DNA of 64,000 nt from Bradyrhizobium sp. CCGUVB4N (GCF_024199945.1 NZ_JANADP010000001.1:6076001-6140000); one strand, 5' to 3'; positions 24,532 to 37,984 are shown, counted from the first letter of the stretch. Numbers and translations: made by a program. The notes: generated by a model from the letters alone, not told the origin.

Positions 24532-25887
24532 ATGAGCACAGCCCTCTCCCCCCTGCTTGCGCCGATGCTGTCGAGCGCAGCCATGCGCAACGTCTGCGAC
24601 GACCGCTCCACCCTGCAAAACATGCTCGATTTCGAGGCAGCCCTGGCCCGGGCCGAGGCCGCCGCGGGTGTGATTCCCGCATCCGCCGTGGGCCCGATCG
24701 AAGCCGCCTGCAAGGCCGACGCCTTCGATCTGACCGCCCTCGCCGAGGCCGCGACCCGGTCGGGCAATCTCGCGATTCCCCTGGTCAAGGCGCTGACCGC
24801 CAATGTCGGCAAGGCCGACGTCGAAGCCGCCCGCTACGTGCATTGGGGGGCGACCAGTCAGGACGTCATCGACACCGCGACCATGCTCGGCTTGCGCGCC
24901 GCCATCGATGCGCTGGACGCTGATCTCAGCCGCGCCATCAAGGGCTTTGCGACACTTGCCCGCGCCCATCGCAACACCGCGATGGTGGCACGGACCTGGC
25001 TTCAGCACGCGCTGCCGATGCCGTTCGGGCTGAAGGCGGCCGAATACGCATCGAGCCTCGCCCGCGCCCGCTGCCGCCTGCGGCGGCTCCGCCGCGAGGG
25101 CCTTGCACTGCAATTCGGCGGCGCCGCCGGCACGCTTGCCGCCCTCGGCGACAACGGGCTCGCGGTGGCCGAACGGCTGGCGCGGGAGCTGAGCCTGCCG
25201 CTGCCCGAGGCACCCTGGCACACCCATCGCGACCGCATCGCGGAGGCCGCTTCAAGCTTCGCGATTCTCGCCGGCACCTGCGGCAAGATCGCGCGCGACG
25301 TCTCGCTGATGATGCAGACCGATGTCGGTGAAGCCTTCGAGCCCGCCGGCGAAGGCCGCGGCGGCTCGTCGACGATGCCGCACAAGCGCAACCCGGTCGC
25401 GGCCGCAAGCGCGCTTGGCTGCGCGACCATGGCGCCGCAACTCGCCGCGACAATTTTCGCGGCCCAGGTGCAGGACCACGAGCGCAGCGCCGGCCCCTGG
25501 CACGCAGAATGGCCGACGCTGCCGCAATTGATGCTGGTCACCTCCGGCGCGCTTGCCGCGATCGTCGACATCGCCGAGGGGCTGGACGTCGATGCCGCGC
25601 GCATGCGCAGCAATCTCGATGCGACGCACGGGCTGATCATGGCGGAAGCCGTCACCTTTGCGCTGGCCGACAAGATCGGCAAGAGCGACGCCCATCATCT
25701 GATCGAGGCCGCGAGCAAGCGCGCGGTTGCCGAGAAGAAACACTTGCGCGAAATTCTCGCCGCCGATTCGCAGGTCACTGCGCATCTGACGCCCGAGAAA
25801 ATCACGGCATTGTTCGAGCCGATGGCCTATCAAGGGGCGTCGCAGGCCTTGATTGACCGGCTGCTCGACAGCCTCGATCGCGAATAG
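24532..25887 (+). CDS. pcaB: 3-carboxy-cis,cis-muconate cycloisomerase
   Basis: A 451-residue member of the fumarase/aspartase superfamily with the signature GGSSTMPHKRNPVA (about residues 280-293) and the earlier VHWGATSQDVIDTA. It converts 3-carboxy-cis,cis-muconate to 4-carboxymuconolactone in the protocatechuate branch of the beta-ketoadipate pathway. Assignment as PcaB rather than adenylosuccinate lyase rests on the next two genes, pcaD and pcaC. The start has AGGTCCGCCGCAAC upstream, a weak ribosome site. Confidence 0.92.
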   Translation: MSTALSPLLAPMLSSAAMRNVCDDRSTLQNMLDFEAALARAEAAAGVIPASAVGPIEAACKADAFDLTALAEAATRSGNLAIPLVKALTANVGKADVEAARYVHWGATSQDVIDTATMLGLRAAIDALDADLSRAIKGFATLARAHRNTAMVARTWLQHALPMPFGLKAAEYASSLARARCRLRRLRREGLALQFGGAAGTLAALGDNGLAVAERLARELSLPLPEAPWHTHRDRIAEAASSFAILAGTCGKIARDVSLMMQTDVGEAFEPAGEGRGGSSTMPHKRNPVAAASALGCATMAPQLAATIFAAQVQDHERSAGPWHAEWPTLPQLMLVTSGALAAIVDIAEGLDVDAARMRSNLDATHGLIMAEAVTFALADKIGKSDAHHLIEAASKRAVAEKKHLREILAADSQVTAHLTPEKITALFEPMAYQGASQALIDRLLDSLDRE

Positions 25888-25922
25888 AGCAGCCCTGAGC
25901 GGACATAAAACGGAGACGCCGC

Positions 25923-26705
25923 ATGCCCATGATCGATGCCGACGGTTGCCTGATCAATGTCTCCGTCGAGGGCCGTGACGGCGGGCCGACCTTGATGCTC
26001 TCCAACTCGCTCGGCTGTACGCTGCAGATGTGGGAGCCGCAGATGAAGGCGCTGACGCAGGTGTTCCGCGTCATCCGCTACGACCGCCGCGGCCACGGCA
26101 AGTCAAGCGTAGCCCCCGCACCCTATACGATGGAACGCTTCGGTCGCGACGTGCTGGCGATCCTCGACGACCTCAACATCGAGAAGGTGCATTGGTGCGG
26201 CCTGTCGATGGGCGGCATGGTCGGGCAATGGCTCGGCGCCAACGCGCCGGAGCGCTTCGGCAAGCTCATCCTCGCCAACACCTCCTGCTACTACGCCGAG
26301 CCGACCAAATGGCTGGAACGCATCGACGCCGTGAAGAAGGGCGGCATCGCCGCGGTCGCCGACGGCGTGATCGCCGGCTGGCTCACCCAGGATTTCCGCG
26401 AGCGCGAGCCTGACATCACCGCCAGGATGAAGGCGATGCTGCTCGCGACCCCGGTCGAGGGTTATCTCGCCTGCTGCGAAGCGCTGTCGACGCTCGACCA
26501 GCGTGCGCTGCTGCCTGACATCAAGAGCCCGACGCTGGTGATCGCCGGCCGCCACGACCAGGCAACCCCGATCTCTGCGGGCGAGCTGATCCGCTCGAGC
26601 ATTCCCGGCGCCAGCATGACCATCATCGACGCCGCCCACATTTCCAATGTCGAGCAGCCGCACGCGTTCACCGACGCGGTGGTGGGATTTTTGACGCAAA
26701 GGTAG
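25923..26705 (+). CDS. pcaD: 3-oxoadipate enol-lactonase
   Basis: A 260-residue alpha/beta hydrolase. The nucleophile elbow is GLSMGGMVGQWLG, the oxyanion region LSNSLGCTLQMWEPQ, the Asp lies in VIAGRHDQATP and the His in IIDAAHISNVEQP. It opens beta-ketoadipate enol-lactone to beta-ketoadipate. It begins 35 bases after pcaB and precedes pcaC by 35 bases, giving a pcaBDC operon. Confidence 0.93.
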   Translation: MPMIDADGCLINVSVEGRDGGPTLMLSNSLGCTLQMWEPQMKALTQVFRVIRYDRRGHGKSSVAPAPYTMERFGRDVLAILDDLNIEKVHWCGLSMGGMVGQWLGANAPERFGKLILANTSCYYAEPTKWLERIDAVKKGGIAAVADGVIAGWLTQDFREREPDITARMKAMLLATPVEGYLACCEALSTLDQRALLPDIKSPTLVIAGRHDQATPISAGELIRSSIPGASMTIIDAAHISNVEQPHAFTDAVVGFLTQR

Positions 26706-26740
26706 TTTCGCAGCTCGTCATTGCGGAGAGGAGGATAGAT

Positions 26741-27133
26741 ATGGACGATCAGAAGCGCCGCGATGCCGGCATGAACGTGCGCCGGAAAGTGCTGGGCAAT
26801 GCCTGGGTCGACAAGTCGATCGCCAACCGGAACGCCTTCAACACCGACTTCCAGGACATGATCACCCGCTACGCCTGGGGCGAGATCTGGACGCGGCCGC
26901 ATTTCGACGAACGCACGCGGCGGGTCCTGGTGATCGGCACCATGGTCGCGCTCGGGCAATGGGACGAATTCCGCCTGCACGTGCGCGCGGCGCTCGCCGA
27001 GGGCGGCTTCACCCCCGACGACATCAAGGAAATTCTGCTGCAGCAGGCGATCTATTGCGGCGTCCCGGCGGCAAACCACGCTGTCAAGGAAGCCTCAGCG
27101 ATTGTGCAGGAGCTCGGCCTGCTCAAGCCCTAG
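26741..27133 (+). CDS. pcaC: 4-carboxymuconolactone decarboxylase
   Basis: A 130-residue all-helical protein of the carboxymuconolactone decarboxylase family: RRKVLGNAWVDKSIANRNAFNTDFQ and LQQAIYCGVPAANHAVKEA, with the Cys/Glu/His positions of the family. It removes CO2 from 4-carboxymuconolactone to give the enol-lactone used by PcaD. The last 39 bases overlap the 3' end of the convergent membrane protein gene. Protocatechuate dioxygenase genes (pcaGH) are not in the window. Confidence 0.93.
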   Translation: MDDQKRRDAGMNVRRKVLGNAWVDKSIANRNAFNTDFQDMITRYAWGEIWTRPHFDERTRRVLVIGTMVALGQWDEFRLHVRAALAEGGFTPDDIKEILLQQAIYCGVPAANHAVKEASAIVQELGLLKP

Positions 27134-27640
27134 CGATTCAAGACCTGTCGGCACAGTGTCCGCGACATCGACGGTCTTCGGCGCAGGCGCCGGCCGCTCG
27201 ATCACCAGCACGACCGCGGCACCGAGCAGCAGCAGAAGCTCGGTGGCATGCAGCCGAAGCGCGGCCATCTCGCCGACCTTCGAGGCCATCACCATGCTCA
27301 CAAACGAGATCAGGCTGCCGATCGCGAGCGCAATGCCGAGCGCCTCGTCGCTGGCGCCGCTCTTGCGGGTGCGCGGAATGGCGAGCAGCGCAAGGTAGAT
27401 CGCGAAGAACGCCACCACGGTCAGACGCCCGAGCGCCAGCAGCCAGGCCGCGCGCACCGTGCTCATGCCGGACATCTGAAGCTGGTCGCTGAGGAACAGC
27501 GCCACCGCGACGCTCGGCCGCTCATAGAGGCCGTGCACGGGCGCCACCATGATGTTGAAGGCGACCATCGTCCAGGCCGGGACGAAATAAGCCGCCAGCA
27601 GCGCGCCGTTGATCGAGCCGATCCGCCAATTCGTGAACAT
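27095..27640 (-). CDS. Hypothetical four-helix membrane protein
   Basis: A 181-residue protein with four to five hydrophobic segments (about 13-33, 63-90, 102-118 and 131-149), starting at ATG 27640. The N-terminus MFTNWRIGSINGALLAAYFVPAWTM is unlike known transporters I recognise. The C-terminal 30 residues are polar. Its last 39 bases run antisense through the end of pcaC. Family and function are unknown. Confidence 0.7.
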   Translation of the reverse strand: MFTNWRIGSINGALLAAYFVPAWTMVAFNIMVAPVHGLYERPSVAVALFLSDQLQMSGMSTVRAAWLLALGRLTVVAFFAIYLALLAIPRTRKSGASDEALGIALAIGSLISFVSMVMASKVGEMAALRLHATELLLLLGAAVVLVIERPAPAPKTVDVADTVPTGLESLGLEQAELLHNR

Positions 27641-27766
27641 GCCGCTTCCCGCTTCGCCTGCTACCCGCCTTCGAGGGAAGGCTTTGCCGGGAGCTAACTC
27701 GCATCGGACTGTGGCGGCAATTTAAACCCTTTGTTTACCTTAATCGCCCGGCTGGCCTCCTCATCC

Positions 27767-27797
27767 AAAGAAAAAGGCCCCGCCTTGCGGCGGGACC
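27767..27797 (-). terminator. Rho-independent terminator
   Basis: On the minus strand GGTCCCGCC-gcaa-GGCGGGGCC is followed by TTTTTCTTT, a GC-rich hairpin (27776-27797) with a T run. It sits 54 bases after the stop of the Gln/Gly-rich mini-protein gene and ends that transcript. Confidence 0.8.
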
Positions 27798-27850
27798 CTC
27801 TTTGTTACTCTTGTTGTTACGCCTGGGTGGTTGCGCTTGGGCTCCCAAAA

Positions 27851-28012
27851 CTACCTGTTGTCCTGACGAGGCTGACCGCCCTGCTGCTGGCCGGGCTTGT
27901 CGCCCTGGCGCTGCGGATCCTGCTGCTGCTGGCCCGGCTTGTGACCGCCACCCTGCTGCTGGCCCGGGTTCTGGCCTTGCTGGCCCGCGTTCTGGTTCTG
28001 CTGCTTCGTCAT
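27851..28012 (-). CDS. Gln/Gly-rich low-complexity mini-protein
   Basis: A 53-residue protein, ATG at 28012, with AAGGGAG 8 bases upstream and a good terminator downstream, which together support a real gene. It consists of repeats of the GQQQ, KPGQQQ and GGQ type (for example GHKPGQQQQDPQRQGDKPGQ). It has about 40 percent Gln, no hydrophobic core, and is net basic, so it should be disordered. Similar short Gln/Gly-rich proteins exist in Bradyrhizobium, but no function is known. Confidence 0.6.
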   Translation of the reverse strand: MTKQQNQNAGQQGQNPGQQQGGGHKPGQQQQDPQRQGDKPGQQQGGQPRQDNR

Positions 28013-28300
28013 GGGGGAAACTCCCTTGTTGGACGTCAGTGGGGAAACAACAGGCGGCAGCTCATTTGGTTGCTATGCGGAACCCGGTTCCTCGCAGTTG
28101 CGGGAACTGGACATGACATCCGTCACCGAAATGACCTCTGTACAAGCCTTTATGCCGAGACATCGACAGTTGCAGCCGCCAGTTCCCTCCTGTTACAAAA
28201 CGGGAAGAACGCTCAAGGGCTGCCGGGGCCCGAGAAGAAACTTTATCACTCTCTCGAAGTCCTCCCTTTGAGTCGCGTCAGGTTTGGGTAACGGCAGCCT

Positions 28301-29218
28301 ATGGATTATTTCACCCAGCAGCTCATCAACGGCCTCGTGCTCGGCTCCATCTATGGCCTGATCGCGATCGGCTACACGATGGTCTACGGCATCGTCGGCA
28401 TGATCAATTTCGCCCATGGCGACGTCTTCATGATCGGCGGCTTCATCGCGCTGATCACCTTCCTGATCCTGATCTCGCTCGGCTTGACCGCGATCCCGGT
28501 GATCCTGCTTGTGGTACTGCTGGTCTCGATGGCGATCACGGCACTCTATGGCTGGACCATCGAGCGCATCGCCTACCGGCCGCTGCGCCACTCCTTCCGC
28601 CTCGCGCCGATGCTGTCGGCGATCGGCATGTCGTTCGTGCTGACCAACTACTCGCAGATTGCGCAAGGCGCGCGCGTCAAGCCGATCCCGCCCTTCATCA
28701 CCGGCGGCTACACGCTGCATGAGAGCGCGGACGGCTTCGTGATCCAGCTCTCCAACATCCAGATCATGGTGGTCCTCACCACCATCGTGCTGCTGGCGAT
28801 CTTCACCTGGCTGGTCTCGCGCACGCGGCTCGGGCGCGACATGCGCGCCTGCGAGCAGGACCAGACCATGGCGGCGCTGCTCGGCGTCGACGTCGACCGC
28901 ACCATCTCCATGACCTTCGTGATCGGCGCTGCGCTCGCCGCGGTCGCAGGCCTGATGTACCTGCTCTATTACGGCCTGGTCGATTTCTTCATGGGCTTCG
29001 TCGCCGGCATCAAGGCCTTCACCGCCGCCGTGCTCGGCGGCATCGGCTCGCTGCCCGGCGCCATGCTCGGCGGCCTCGCGATCGGCCTGATCGAGACGTT
29101 CTGGTCGGCCTATTTCTCGGTCGAGTACAAGGACGTCGCCGCGTTCTCGATCCTGATCGTCGTGCTGATCTTCATGCCGACCGGCCTGCTCGGCCGTCCC
29201 GAAGTCGAAAAAGTCTGA
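28301..29218 (+). CDS. livH: Branched-chain amino acid ABC transporter permease LivH
   Basis: A 305-residue LivH-type permease with eight predicted helices. The N-terminus TQQLINGLVLGSIYGLIAIGYTMVYGIVGMINFAHGD and the cytoplasmic loop GRDMRACEQDQTMAALLGVDVDRTI (coupling helix) are family hallmarks. First gene of the livHMGF operon. The upstream stretch 28013-28300 (288 bases) carries no recognised gene and must hold the operon promoter. Confidence 0.95.
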   Translation: MDYFTQQLINGLVLGSIYGLIAIGYTMVYGIVGMINFAHGDVFMIGGFIALITFLILISLGLTAIPVILLVVLLVSMAITALYGWTIERIAYRPLRHSFRLAPMLSAIGMSFVLTNYSQIAQGARVKPIPPFITGGYTLHESADGFVIQLSNIQIMVVLTTIVLLAIFTWLVSRTRLGRDMRACEQDQTMAALLGVDVDRTISMTFVIGAALAAVAGLMYLLYYGLVDFFMGFVAGIKAFTAAVLGGIGSLPGAMLGGLAIGLIETFWSAYFSVEYKDVAAFSILIVVLIFMPTGLLGRPEVEKV

Positions 29219-29231
29219 CGGACCGCCCCGC

Positions 29232-30553
29232 GTGACAGCCACCCCACACGAGACCACCAAAGCAAGTCGCACCGCCGGCATCCCCTTCCTTCTGAAGACC
29301 GCCTTCATCAACGCAGCGATCGCGCTGGTGCTGTTCTCGCTGATGGTCGGCATCCGCACCGAGGCGGGCTCCGACGGTCAGCTCACTTATTGGACGCGCT
29401 TCGGCGACCTCGCCTCGCTCGTGGGCGCCGTGTTCGGCGGCTCGATCGTGATCGAGCTGCTGAGGCAATGGATCGGTCCGACCGGCGCCGAGAAGCTGGT
29501 GCCGCCGGCCGTGCAGAGCGGGATGTCGTTCATCGGCCGCTACCTCGCCCCGGCGCTCCTGATCTTCACGCTGCTGGTGCCCGTGATCTTCTATAACCAG
29601 CGCTACATCCTCGACCTCGCGATCCTCGTGCTCACCTATGTGATGCTCGGCTGGGGCCTCAACGTCGTGGTCGGGCTCGCGGGCCTGCTCGATCTCGGCT
29701 ACGTCGCCTTCTACGCGGTCGGCGCCTATTCCTACGGGCTGCTCGCCACCAGTTTCGGCTGGTCGTTCTGGACCTGCCTGCCGCTCGCCGGCATCCTTGC
29801 CGCGTTCTGGGGCGTGCTGCTCGGCTTTCCCGTGCTGCGCCTGCGCGGCGACTACCTCGCGATCGTGACGCTGGCCTTCGGCGAGATCATCCGCCTCGTC
29901 ATCATCAACTGGCAGGAACTGACCGGTGGTCCGAACGGCGTCTCCGGCATTCCCCGGCCCTCGTTCTTCGGCATTCCGCTCGACAACAGCGACGACGGGT
30001 TGGCCGCAAAGCTCGGTATCGAATACTCGCCGACCCATCGCATCGTCTTCCTGTTCTATTTGATCCTGGCGATGGCGCTGCTGACCAACTGGGTCACGAT
30101 CCGCCTGCGCCGCCTGCCGATCGGCCGCGCCTGGGAAGCGCTGCGCGAGGACGAGGTCGCCTGCCGCGCGCTCGGCATCAACACCACGACCACCAAGCTC
30201 ACGGCATTCGCAACGGGCGCCATGTTCGGCGGCTTTGCCGGCGCGTTCTTCGCCACGCGCCAGGGCTTCATCAGCCCGGAATCCTTCACCTTCCAGGAAT
30301 CGGCCCTGGTGCTCGCCATCGTCGTGCTCGGCGGCATGGGTTCGCAGCTCGGCGTCGCGCTTGCGGCACTCACCATGATCGGCGGCTTCGAGCTGTTCCG
30401 CAGCCTTGAGACCTACCGCATGCTGGTGTTCGGCATGGCGATGGTGCTGATCATGATCTGGCGGCCGCGCGGCATCATCGGCCATCGTGCACCGACGGTG
30501 TTTCTGACCAAGGCGCAAGCCATCTCCTCCGACCTCGTCAAGGAGGGGCACGG

Positions 30554-30557
<4 letters not shown>
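29232..30557 (+). CDS. livM: Branched-chain amino acid ABC transporter permease LivM
   Basis: A 441-residue permease that starts with a GTG at 29232. The core LivM part (from about 130) has GWGLNVVVGLAGLLDLGYVAFYAVGAY and GRAWEALREDEVACRALGINTT. The N-terminal 120 residues contain extra membrane helices, as in other rhizobial LivM proteins. It overlaps livG by 4 bases. It forms the heteromeric channel with LivH. Confidence 0.95.
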
Positions 30558-31383
<826 letters not shown>

Positions 31384-31387
<4 letters not shown>

Positions 31388-32127
31388 CGTCGGCTTCCAC
31401 TCCCCTGCTCGCGATTCGGGGCTTGCGCGCCGCCTACGGCAAGATCGAGGCGCTGAAGGGCGTCGACGTCGAGATCAGTGCCGGCGAGATCGTGGCGCTG
31501 ATCGGCGCCAACGGTGCCGGCAAATCGACCCTGATGATGACGATCTTCGGCAAGCCGCGCGCCCGCGCCGGCCAGATCCTGTACGAAGGCCGCGACATCA
31601 CCGACGTCCCCACCCACGAGATCGCGCATTTGCGCATCGCGCAGTCGCCGGAGGGGCGCCGCATCTTCCCGCGCATGAGCGTGGCGGAAAACCTCCAGAT
31701 GGGCGCTGACGCCACCGAATGCACCGATGCGGAGCGCGCGGCGACGCTGGAGCGCGTGTTCACGCTGTTTCCACGGCTGAAGGAGCGCTACGTCCAGCGC
31801 GGCGGCACGCTGTCCGGCGGCGAGCAGCAGATGCTGGCGATCGGGCGCGCCCTGATGAGCCGCCCGCGCCTGCTCCTGCTCGACGAACCCTCGCTCGGGC
31901 TCGCCCCGCTGATCGCCCGCCAGATTTTTGACGCGATCCGGACCCTGAACCGGCAGGACGGCCTGACCGTCCTGATCGTCGAGCAGAACGCCAACCACGC
32001 GCTCAAGCTCGCCCATCGCGGCTACGTCATGGTCAATGGCCTGATCACGCTTGCCGGAACCGGCGCCGAGTTGCTGCAGCGCCCTGAGATTCGCGCCGCC
32101 TATCTGGAAGGCGGCCGGCACGGCTGA
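31384..32127 (+). CDS. livF: Branched-chain amino acid ABC transporter ATP-binding protein LivF
   Basis: A 247-residue ATPase with Walker A GANGAGKSTLMM, LSGGEQQMLAIGRALM, Walker B LLLLDEPSLGLAP and the LivF phrase SPEGRRIFPRMSVAENL. It starts with a GTG that overlaps the livG stop. It forms the ATPase heterodimer with LivG. Confidence 0.95.
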
Positions 32128-32298
32128 GCCGCCCAGGTCCGGGGGGCGTCCGCCTCGAACGCGACGGAATGCGCCGAAATATCTGCGCTTATGCCCGTAT
32201 TTTGCCGGTGACTTCTCCCAGGATTCAATCAAGAATGGCGCCGGTTTGAACCGGGCGAACCCGGCAACTTCCACAGGCGATCACCCGCGAGGTATCTC

Positions 32299-33417
32299 AT
32301 GAAATCACTAAAGCTCATCGGTCTGGCATTCGGTGCGTCGATCGCGCTGTCGAGCGCGGCATTCGCGCAGGATGTCACCATCGCAGTCGCAGGCCCGATG
32401 ACAGGCACGGAGTCCGCATTCGGCCGGCAGATGAAGAACGGCGCCGAGATGGCCGTGGCTGATATCAACGCCGCCGGTGGCGTCAACGGCAAGAAGCTCG
32501 CGCTCAACGTCGAGGACGATGCCTGCGATCCCAAGCAGGCCCGCTCGGTTGCGGAAAAGATCGCCGGCGCCAAGATCCCCTTCGTTGCCGGCCACTACTG
32601 CTCGTCATCGTCGATCCCGGCGTCCGAAGCCTATGCCGACGGCAACGTGCTCGAGATCACGCCGGCCTCGACCAACCCGCTCTTCACCGAGCGCAAGCTC
32701 TGGAACGTGGCGCGCGTCTGCGGCCGTGACGATCAGCAGGGCCTGATCGCGGCGCAGTACATCGCCAAGAACTTCAAGGGCAAGAACATCGCGATCCTCA
32801 ACGACAAGACCACCTACGGCAAGGGTCTTGCGGACGAGACCAAGAAGGCGCTCAACAAGGCCGGCATCACCGAGAAGATGTACGAGTCCTACAATAAGGG
32901 CGACAAGGACTTTAACGCGATCGTCTCGCGCCTGAAGCGCGACAACATCGATCTCGTTTATGTCGGCGGCTACCACCAGGAAAGCGGCTTGATCCTGCGC
33001 CAGATGCGCGACCAGGGCCTCAAGACGATCCTGATGGCCGGCGACGCGCTTGCCGACAAGGAATACGCCTCCATCACCGGCCCCGCCGGCGAAGGCACGC
33101 TGTTCACCTTCGGTCCCGACCCGCGCAACAAGCCGACCGCGAAGAAGATCGTCGACGCGTTCAAGGCCAAGAACATCGATCCCGAAGGCTACACGCTCTA
33201 CACCTACGCGGCGATGCAGGTCTGGTCGCAGGCTGCCAAGAAGGCCGGCACCACCGACGCCAAGAAGGTCATGGAAGCGATGAAGGCCGGCAAGTGGGAC
33301 ACCGTGATCGGCCCGATCGAGTATGACGCCAAGGGCGACATCAAGCAGCTCGACTACGTCGTCTACAAGTGGGACGCGAAGGGCGGCTACGCCGAGATCA
33401 AGGGCAACGGCACCTGA
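32299..33417 (+). CDS. livK: Branched-chain amino acid ABC transporter substrate-binding protein
   Basis: A 372-residue type I periplasmic binding protein. The signal peptide is residues 1-23 (ends SSAAFA before QDVTIAVAGPMTG). Hallmarks are DINAAGGVNGKKLALNVEDDACDPKQA and YCSSSSIPASEAYA, as in Leu/Ile/Val-binding proteins. The 171-base gap after livF contains a short palindrome, CCGGTTTGAACCGG (32241-32254), in the likely leader, which may allow separate high-level expression. A strong terminator follows. Confidence 0.95.
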   Translation: MKSLKLIGLAFGASIALSSAAFAQDVTIAVAGPMTGTESAFGRQMKNGAEMAVADINAAGGVNGKKLALNVEDDACDPKQARSVAEKIAGAKIPFVAGHYCSSSSIPASEAYADGNVLEITPASTNPLFTERKLWNVARVCGRDDQQGLIAAQYIAKNFKGKNIAILNDKTTYGKGLADETKKALNKAGITEKMYESYNKGDKDFNAIVSRLKRDNIDLVYVGGYHQESGLILRQMRDQGLKTILMAGDALADKEYASITGPAGEGTLFTFGPDPRNKPTAKKIVDAFKAKNIDPEGYTLYTYAAMQVWSQAAKKAGTTDAKKVMEAMKAGKWDTVIGPIEYDAKGDIKQLDYVVYKWDAKGGYAEIKGNGT

Positions 33418-33452
33418 GACAGGACGCCTGACCCTTTAACCAGACCGACGTC

Positions 33453-33485
33453 AACGCCCCGGTTCGCCGGGGCGTTTTCTTTTTC
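33453..33485 (+). terminator. Rho-independent terminator after livK
   Basis: AACGCCCCGG-ttcg-CCGGGGCGTT (33453-33476) forms a perfect 10-bp stem with a UUCG-type loop, followed by TTCTTTTT. A textbook intrinsic terminator that ends the liv transcription unit. Confidence 0.92.
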
Positions 33486-33492
33486 AGTCCGA

Positions 33493-33879
33493 TCAGACGG
33501 CCGCGGACAACTCGTCGCCCGCGGCATCTTGCGCCTTCCGGAGCGCTTGCAGCAGGTCATTCGGCCGAAACGGCTTTTGCAGGCAGACCACGCCGTCCAG
33601 GCCGGGTGCCTCGCCCATGAAGTCCAGCGTCGTCATGCCTGATATCGCTACGATCGGAAATCCGGGAACCCGCTCGCGAATGGCGGCCATGATCTCGATA
33701 CCGCTGGTGTCGGTCAGGAAAATATCGACAATCGCTGCATCGAAAACGTCCTCGCCGAAGGCTTTCAGGCCGGCCGCGCCGCTCTCCGCTTCAACGACGT
33801 CGAAGCGGTTGACCCGAAGCACGATCGAGACCATGGCACGGACGTCCTTCTGGTCGTCGACAACAAGGACACGAGGCAT
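33493..33879 (-). CDS. Single-domain response regulator
   Basis: A 128-residue CheY-like receiver with nothing else. Acid pocket D8-D9 (LVVDDQKD), phosphoacceptor D52 (AIVDIFLTD), Ser80 (VAISGMT) and Lys102 (LQKPF). ATG 33879 has GGGAG 8 bases upstream; an upstream ATG at 33900 is less likely. It is divergent from the hybrid kinase gene next door, which could phosphorylate it. With no output domain it would act by protein-protein contact. Confidence 0.9.
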   Translation of the reverse strand: MPRVLVVDDQKDVRAMVSIVLRVNRFDVVEAESGAAGLKAFGEDVFDAAIVDIFLTDTSGIEIMAAIRERVPGFPIVAISGMTTLDFMGEAPGLDGVVCLQKPFRPNDLLQALRKAQDAAGDELSAAV

Positions 33880-34141
33880 GGGAACAACTCCCGGATTCAT
33901 ATCATTAATTGGTTCAATTCAACGGCGACGTGCGCCAAGGCAGTATGGGTCGGTCCAGTAAAGCCAACCTTACCGATTGCCTATTCCGATTCCCTGTTCG
34001 AGTTAAGTAAGCTGTAACCCTCGGTTGAGTCGTGGGCGCTTCCCGTTCGGACACGCGCCCGGAGCCGGCTACCATGAAGACCAAGGCAGCCGGCCAACGA
34101 AGTCATGTGGACTACCCATGCCGACCCAGCGAGAGGTCAAC

Positions 34142-36922
<2,781 letters not shown>

Positions 36923-36964
36923 GCCTGCCGCTCGGCTGCGCTATCGCTGAGACGATGCAGCGGA

Positions 36965-37969
36965 GTGCCGTCCTTGAAAAACCTCCTCACCGATATCGCC
37001 GGCGTCCGCGTCGGCCACGCCCATGATGCAAAACTCGCCTCGGGCACGACGGCAATCGTGTTCGACCAGCCGGCGGTGGCGGCGATCGATGTCCGCGGCG
37101 GCGGCCCCGGCACGCGCGAAGACACGTTGCTCGACCTTGCCAGCACACAGGATCGCGTCGATGCGATCGCGCTGTCCGGCGGTTCCGCCTTCGGGATCGA
37201 GGCGGGCGGCGGCGTGCAAGCCTGGCTCGTCGAACAAGGCCGCGGCCTCAATATCCGTGGCGCGTTGATTCCTCTGGTGCCGGGCGCGATCCTGTTCGAC
37301 CTGCTCAATGGCGGCGACAAGGCGTGGGGCCGCTTCGCGCCCTATCGCGATCTCGGCTACGCCGCGGCCGTCTCTGCCGGGACGGAGTTCGCGCTCGGCA
37401 GCGTCGGCGCCGGCTTCGGTGCCACCACCGCGACGTTCAAGGGCGGGCTCGGCTCGGCATCCGCCGTCACCAGCAGCGGCGTTACGGTCGCAGCGCTGAT
37501 CGCCGTCAATGCAGTCGGCAGCGCCACCGTCGGCGATGGGCCGTGGTTCTGGGCGGCCCCGTTCGAGGTCAACAACGAGTTCGGCGGCCGCGGCCTGCCT
37601 GCTGCGTTCACGGACGACATGCTCAGGATGCGCATCAAGGGTGGCCCCGCCGCAACCGAGCGCGAGAACACCACGATCGGCATCGTCGTCACCGATGCGG
37701 TGCTGACCAAGCCCCAAGCCAAACGGCTGGCGATGATCGCGCATACCGGCTTCGCGCGCGCGATCTATCCGGTCCATGCCCCGACCGATGGTGACGTGCT
37801 GTTCGCCGCCGCGACCTGTGCGAAGCCGATCGATCCGCTTATCGGCATGACCGAGCTCGGCATGGTCGCTGCCAACGTCGTCGCGCGTGCGATCGCCCGC
37901 GGCATCTACAGCGCAACCGCGCTGCCGTTCCCGGGCGCGCTGCCGGCGTGGAAGGATCGGTTCGGCTAG
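36965..37969 (+). CDS. P1 (S58/DmpA-like) family aminopeptidase
   Basis: A 334-residue protein starting at GTG 36965 (a TTG at 36974 with GGAG upstream is the alternative). The P1 hallmarks are LTDIAGVRVGHAHDAKLASGTTAI and GGSAFGIEAGGGVQAWL. The self-cleavage site that frees the nucleophile is probably G185-S186 in AVNAVGSATVG. Such enzymes are N-terminal nucleophile hydrolases that remove D- or L-amino acids or beta-amino acids from peptides or amides. It lies 42 bases after the hybrid kinase. Confidence 0.88.
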   Translation: MPSLKNLLTDIAGVRVGHAHDAKLASGTTAIVFDQPAVAAIDVRGGGPGTREDTLLDLASTQDRVDAIALSGGSAFGIEAGGGVQAWLVEQGRGLNIRGALIPLVPGAILFDLLNGGDKAWGRFAPYRDLGYAAAVSAGTEFALGSVGAGFGATTATFKGGLGSASAVTSSGVTVAALIAVNAVGSATVGDGPWFWAAPFEVNNEFGGRGLPAAFTDDMLRMRIKGGPAATERENTTIGIVVTDAVLTKPQAKRLAMIAHTGFARAIYPVHAPTDGDVLFAAATCAKPIDPLIGMTELGMVAANVVARAIARGIYSATALPFPGALPAWKDRFG

Positions 37970-37984
37970 GACCTCAGAGCGCGC

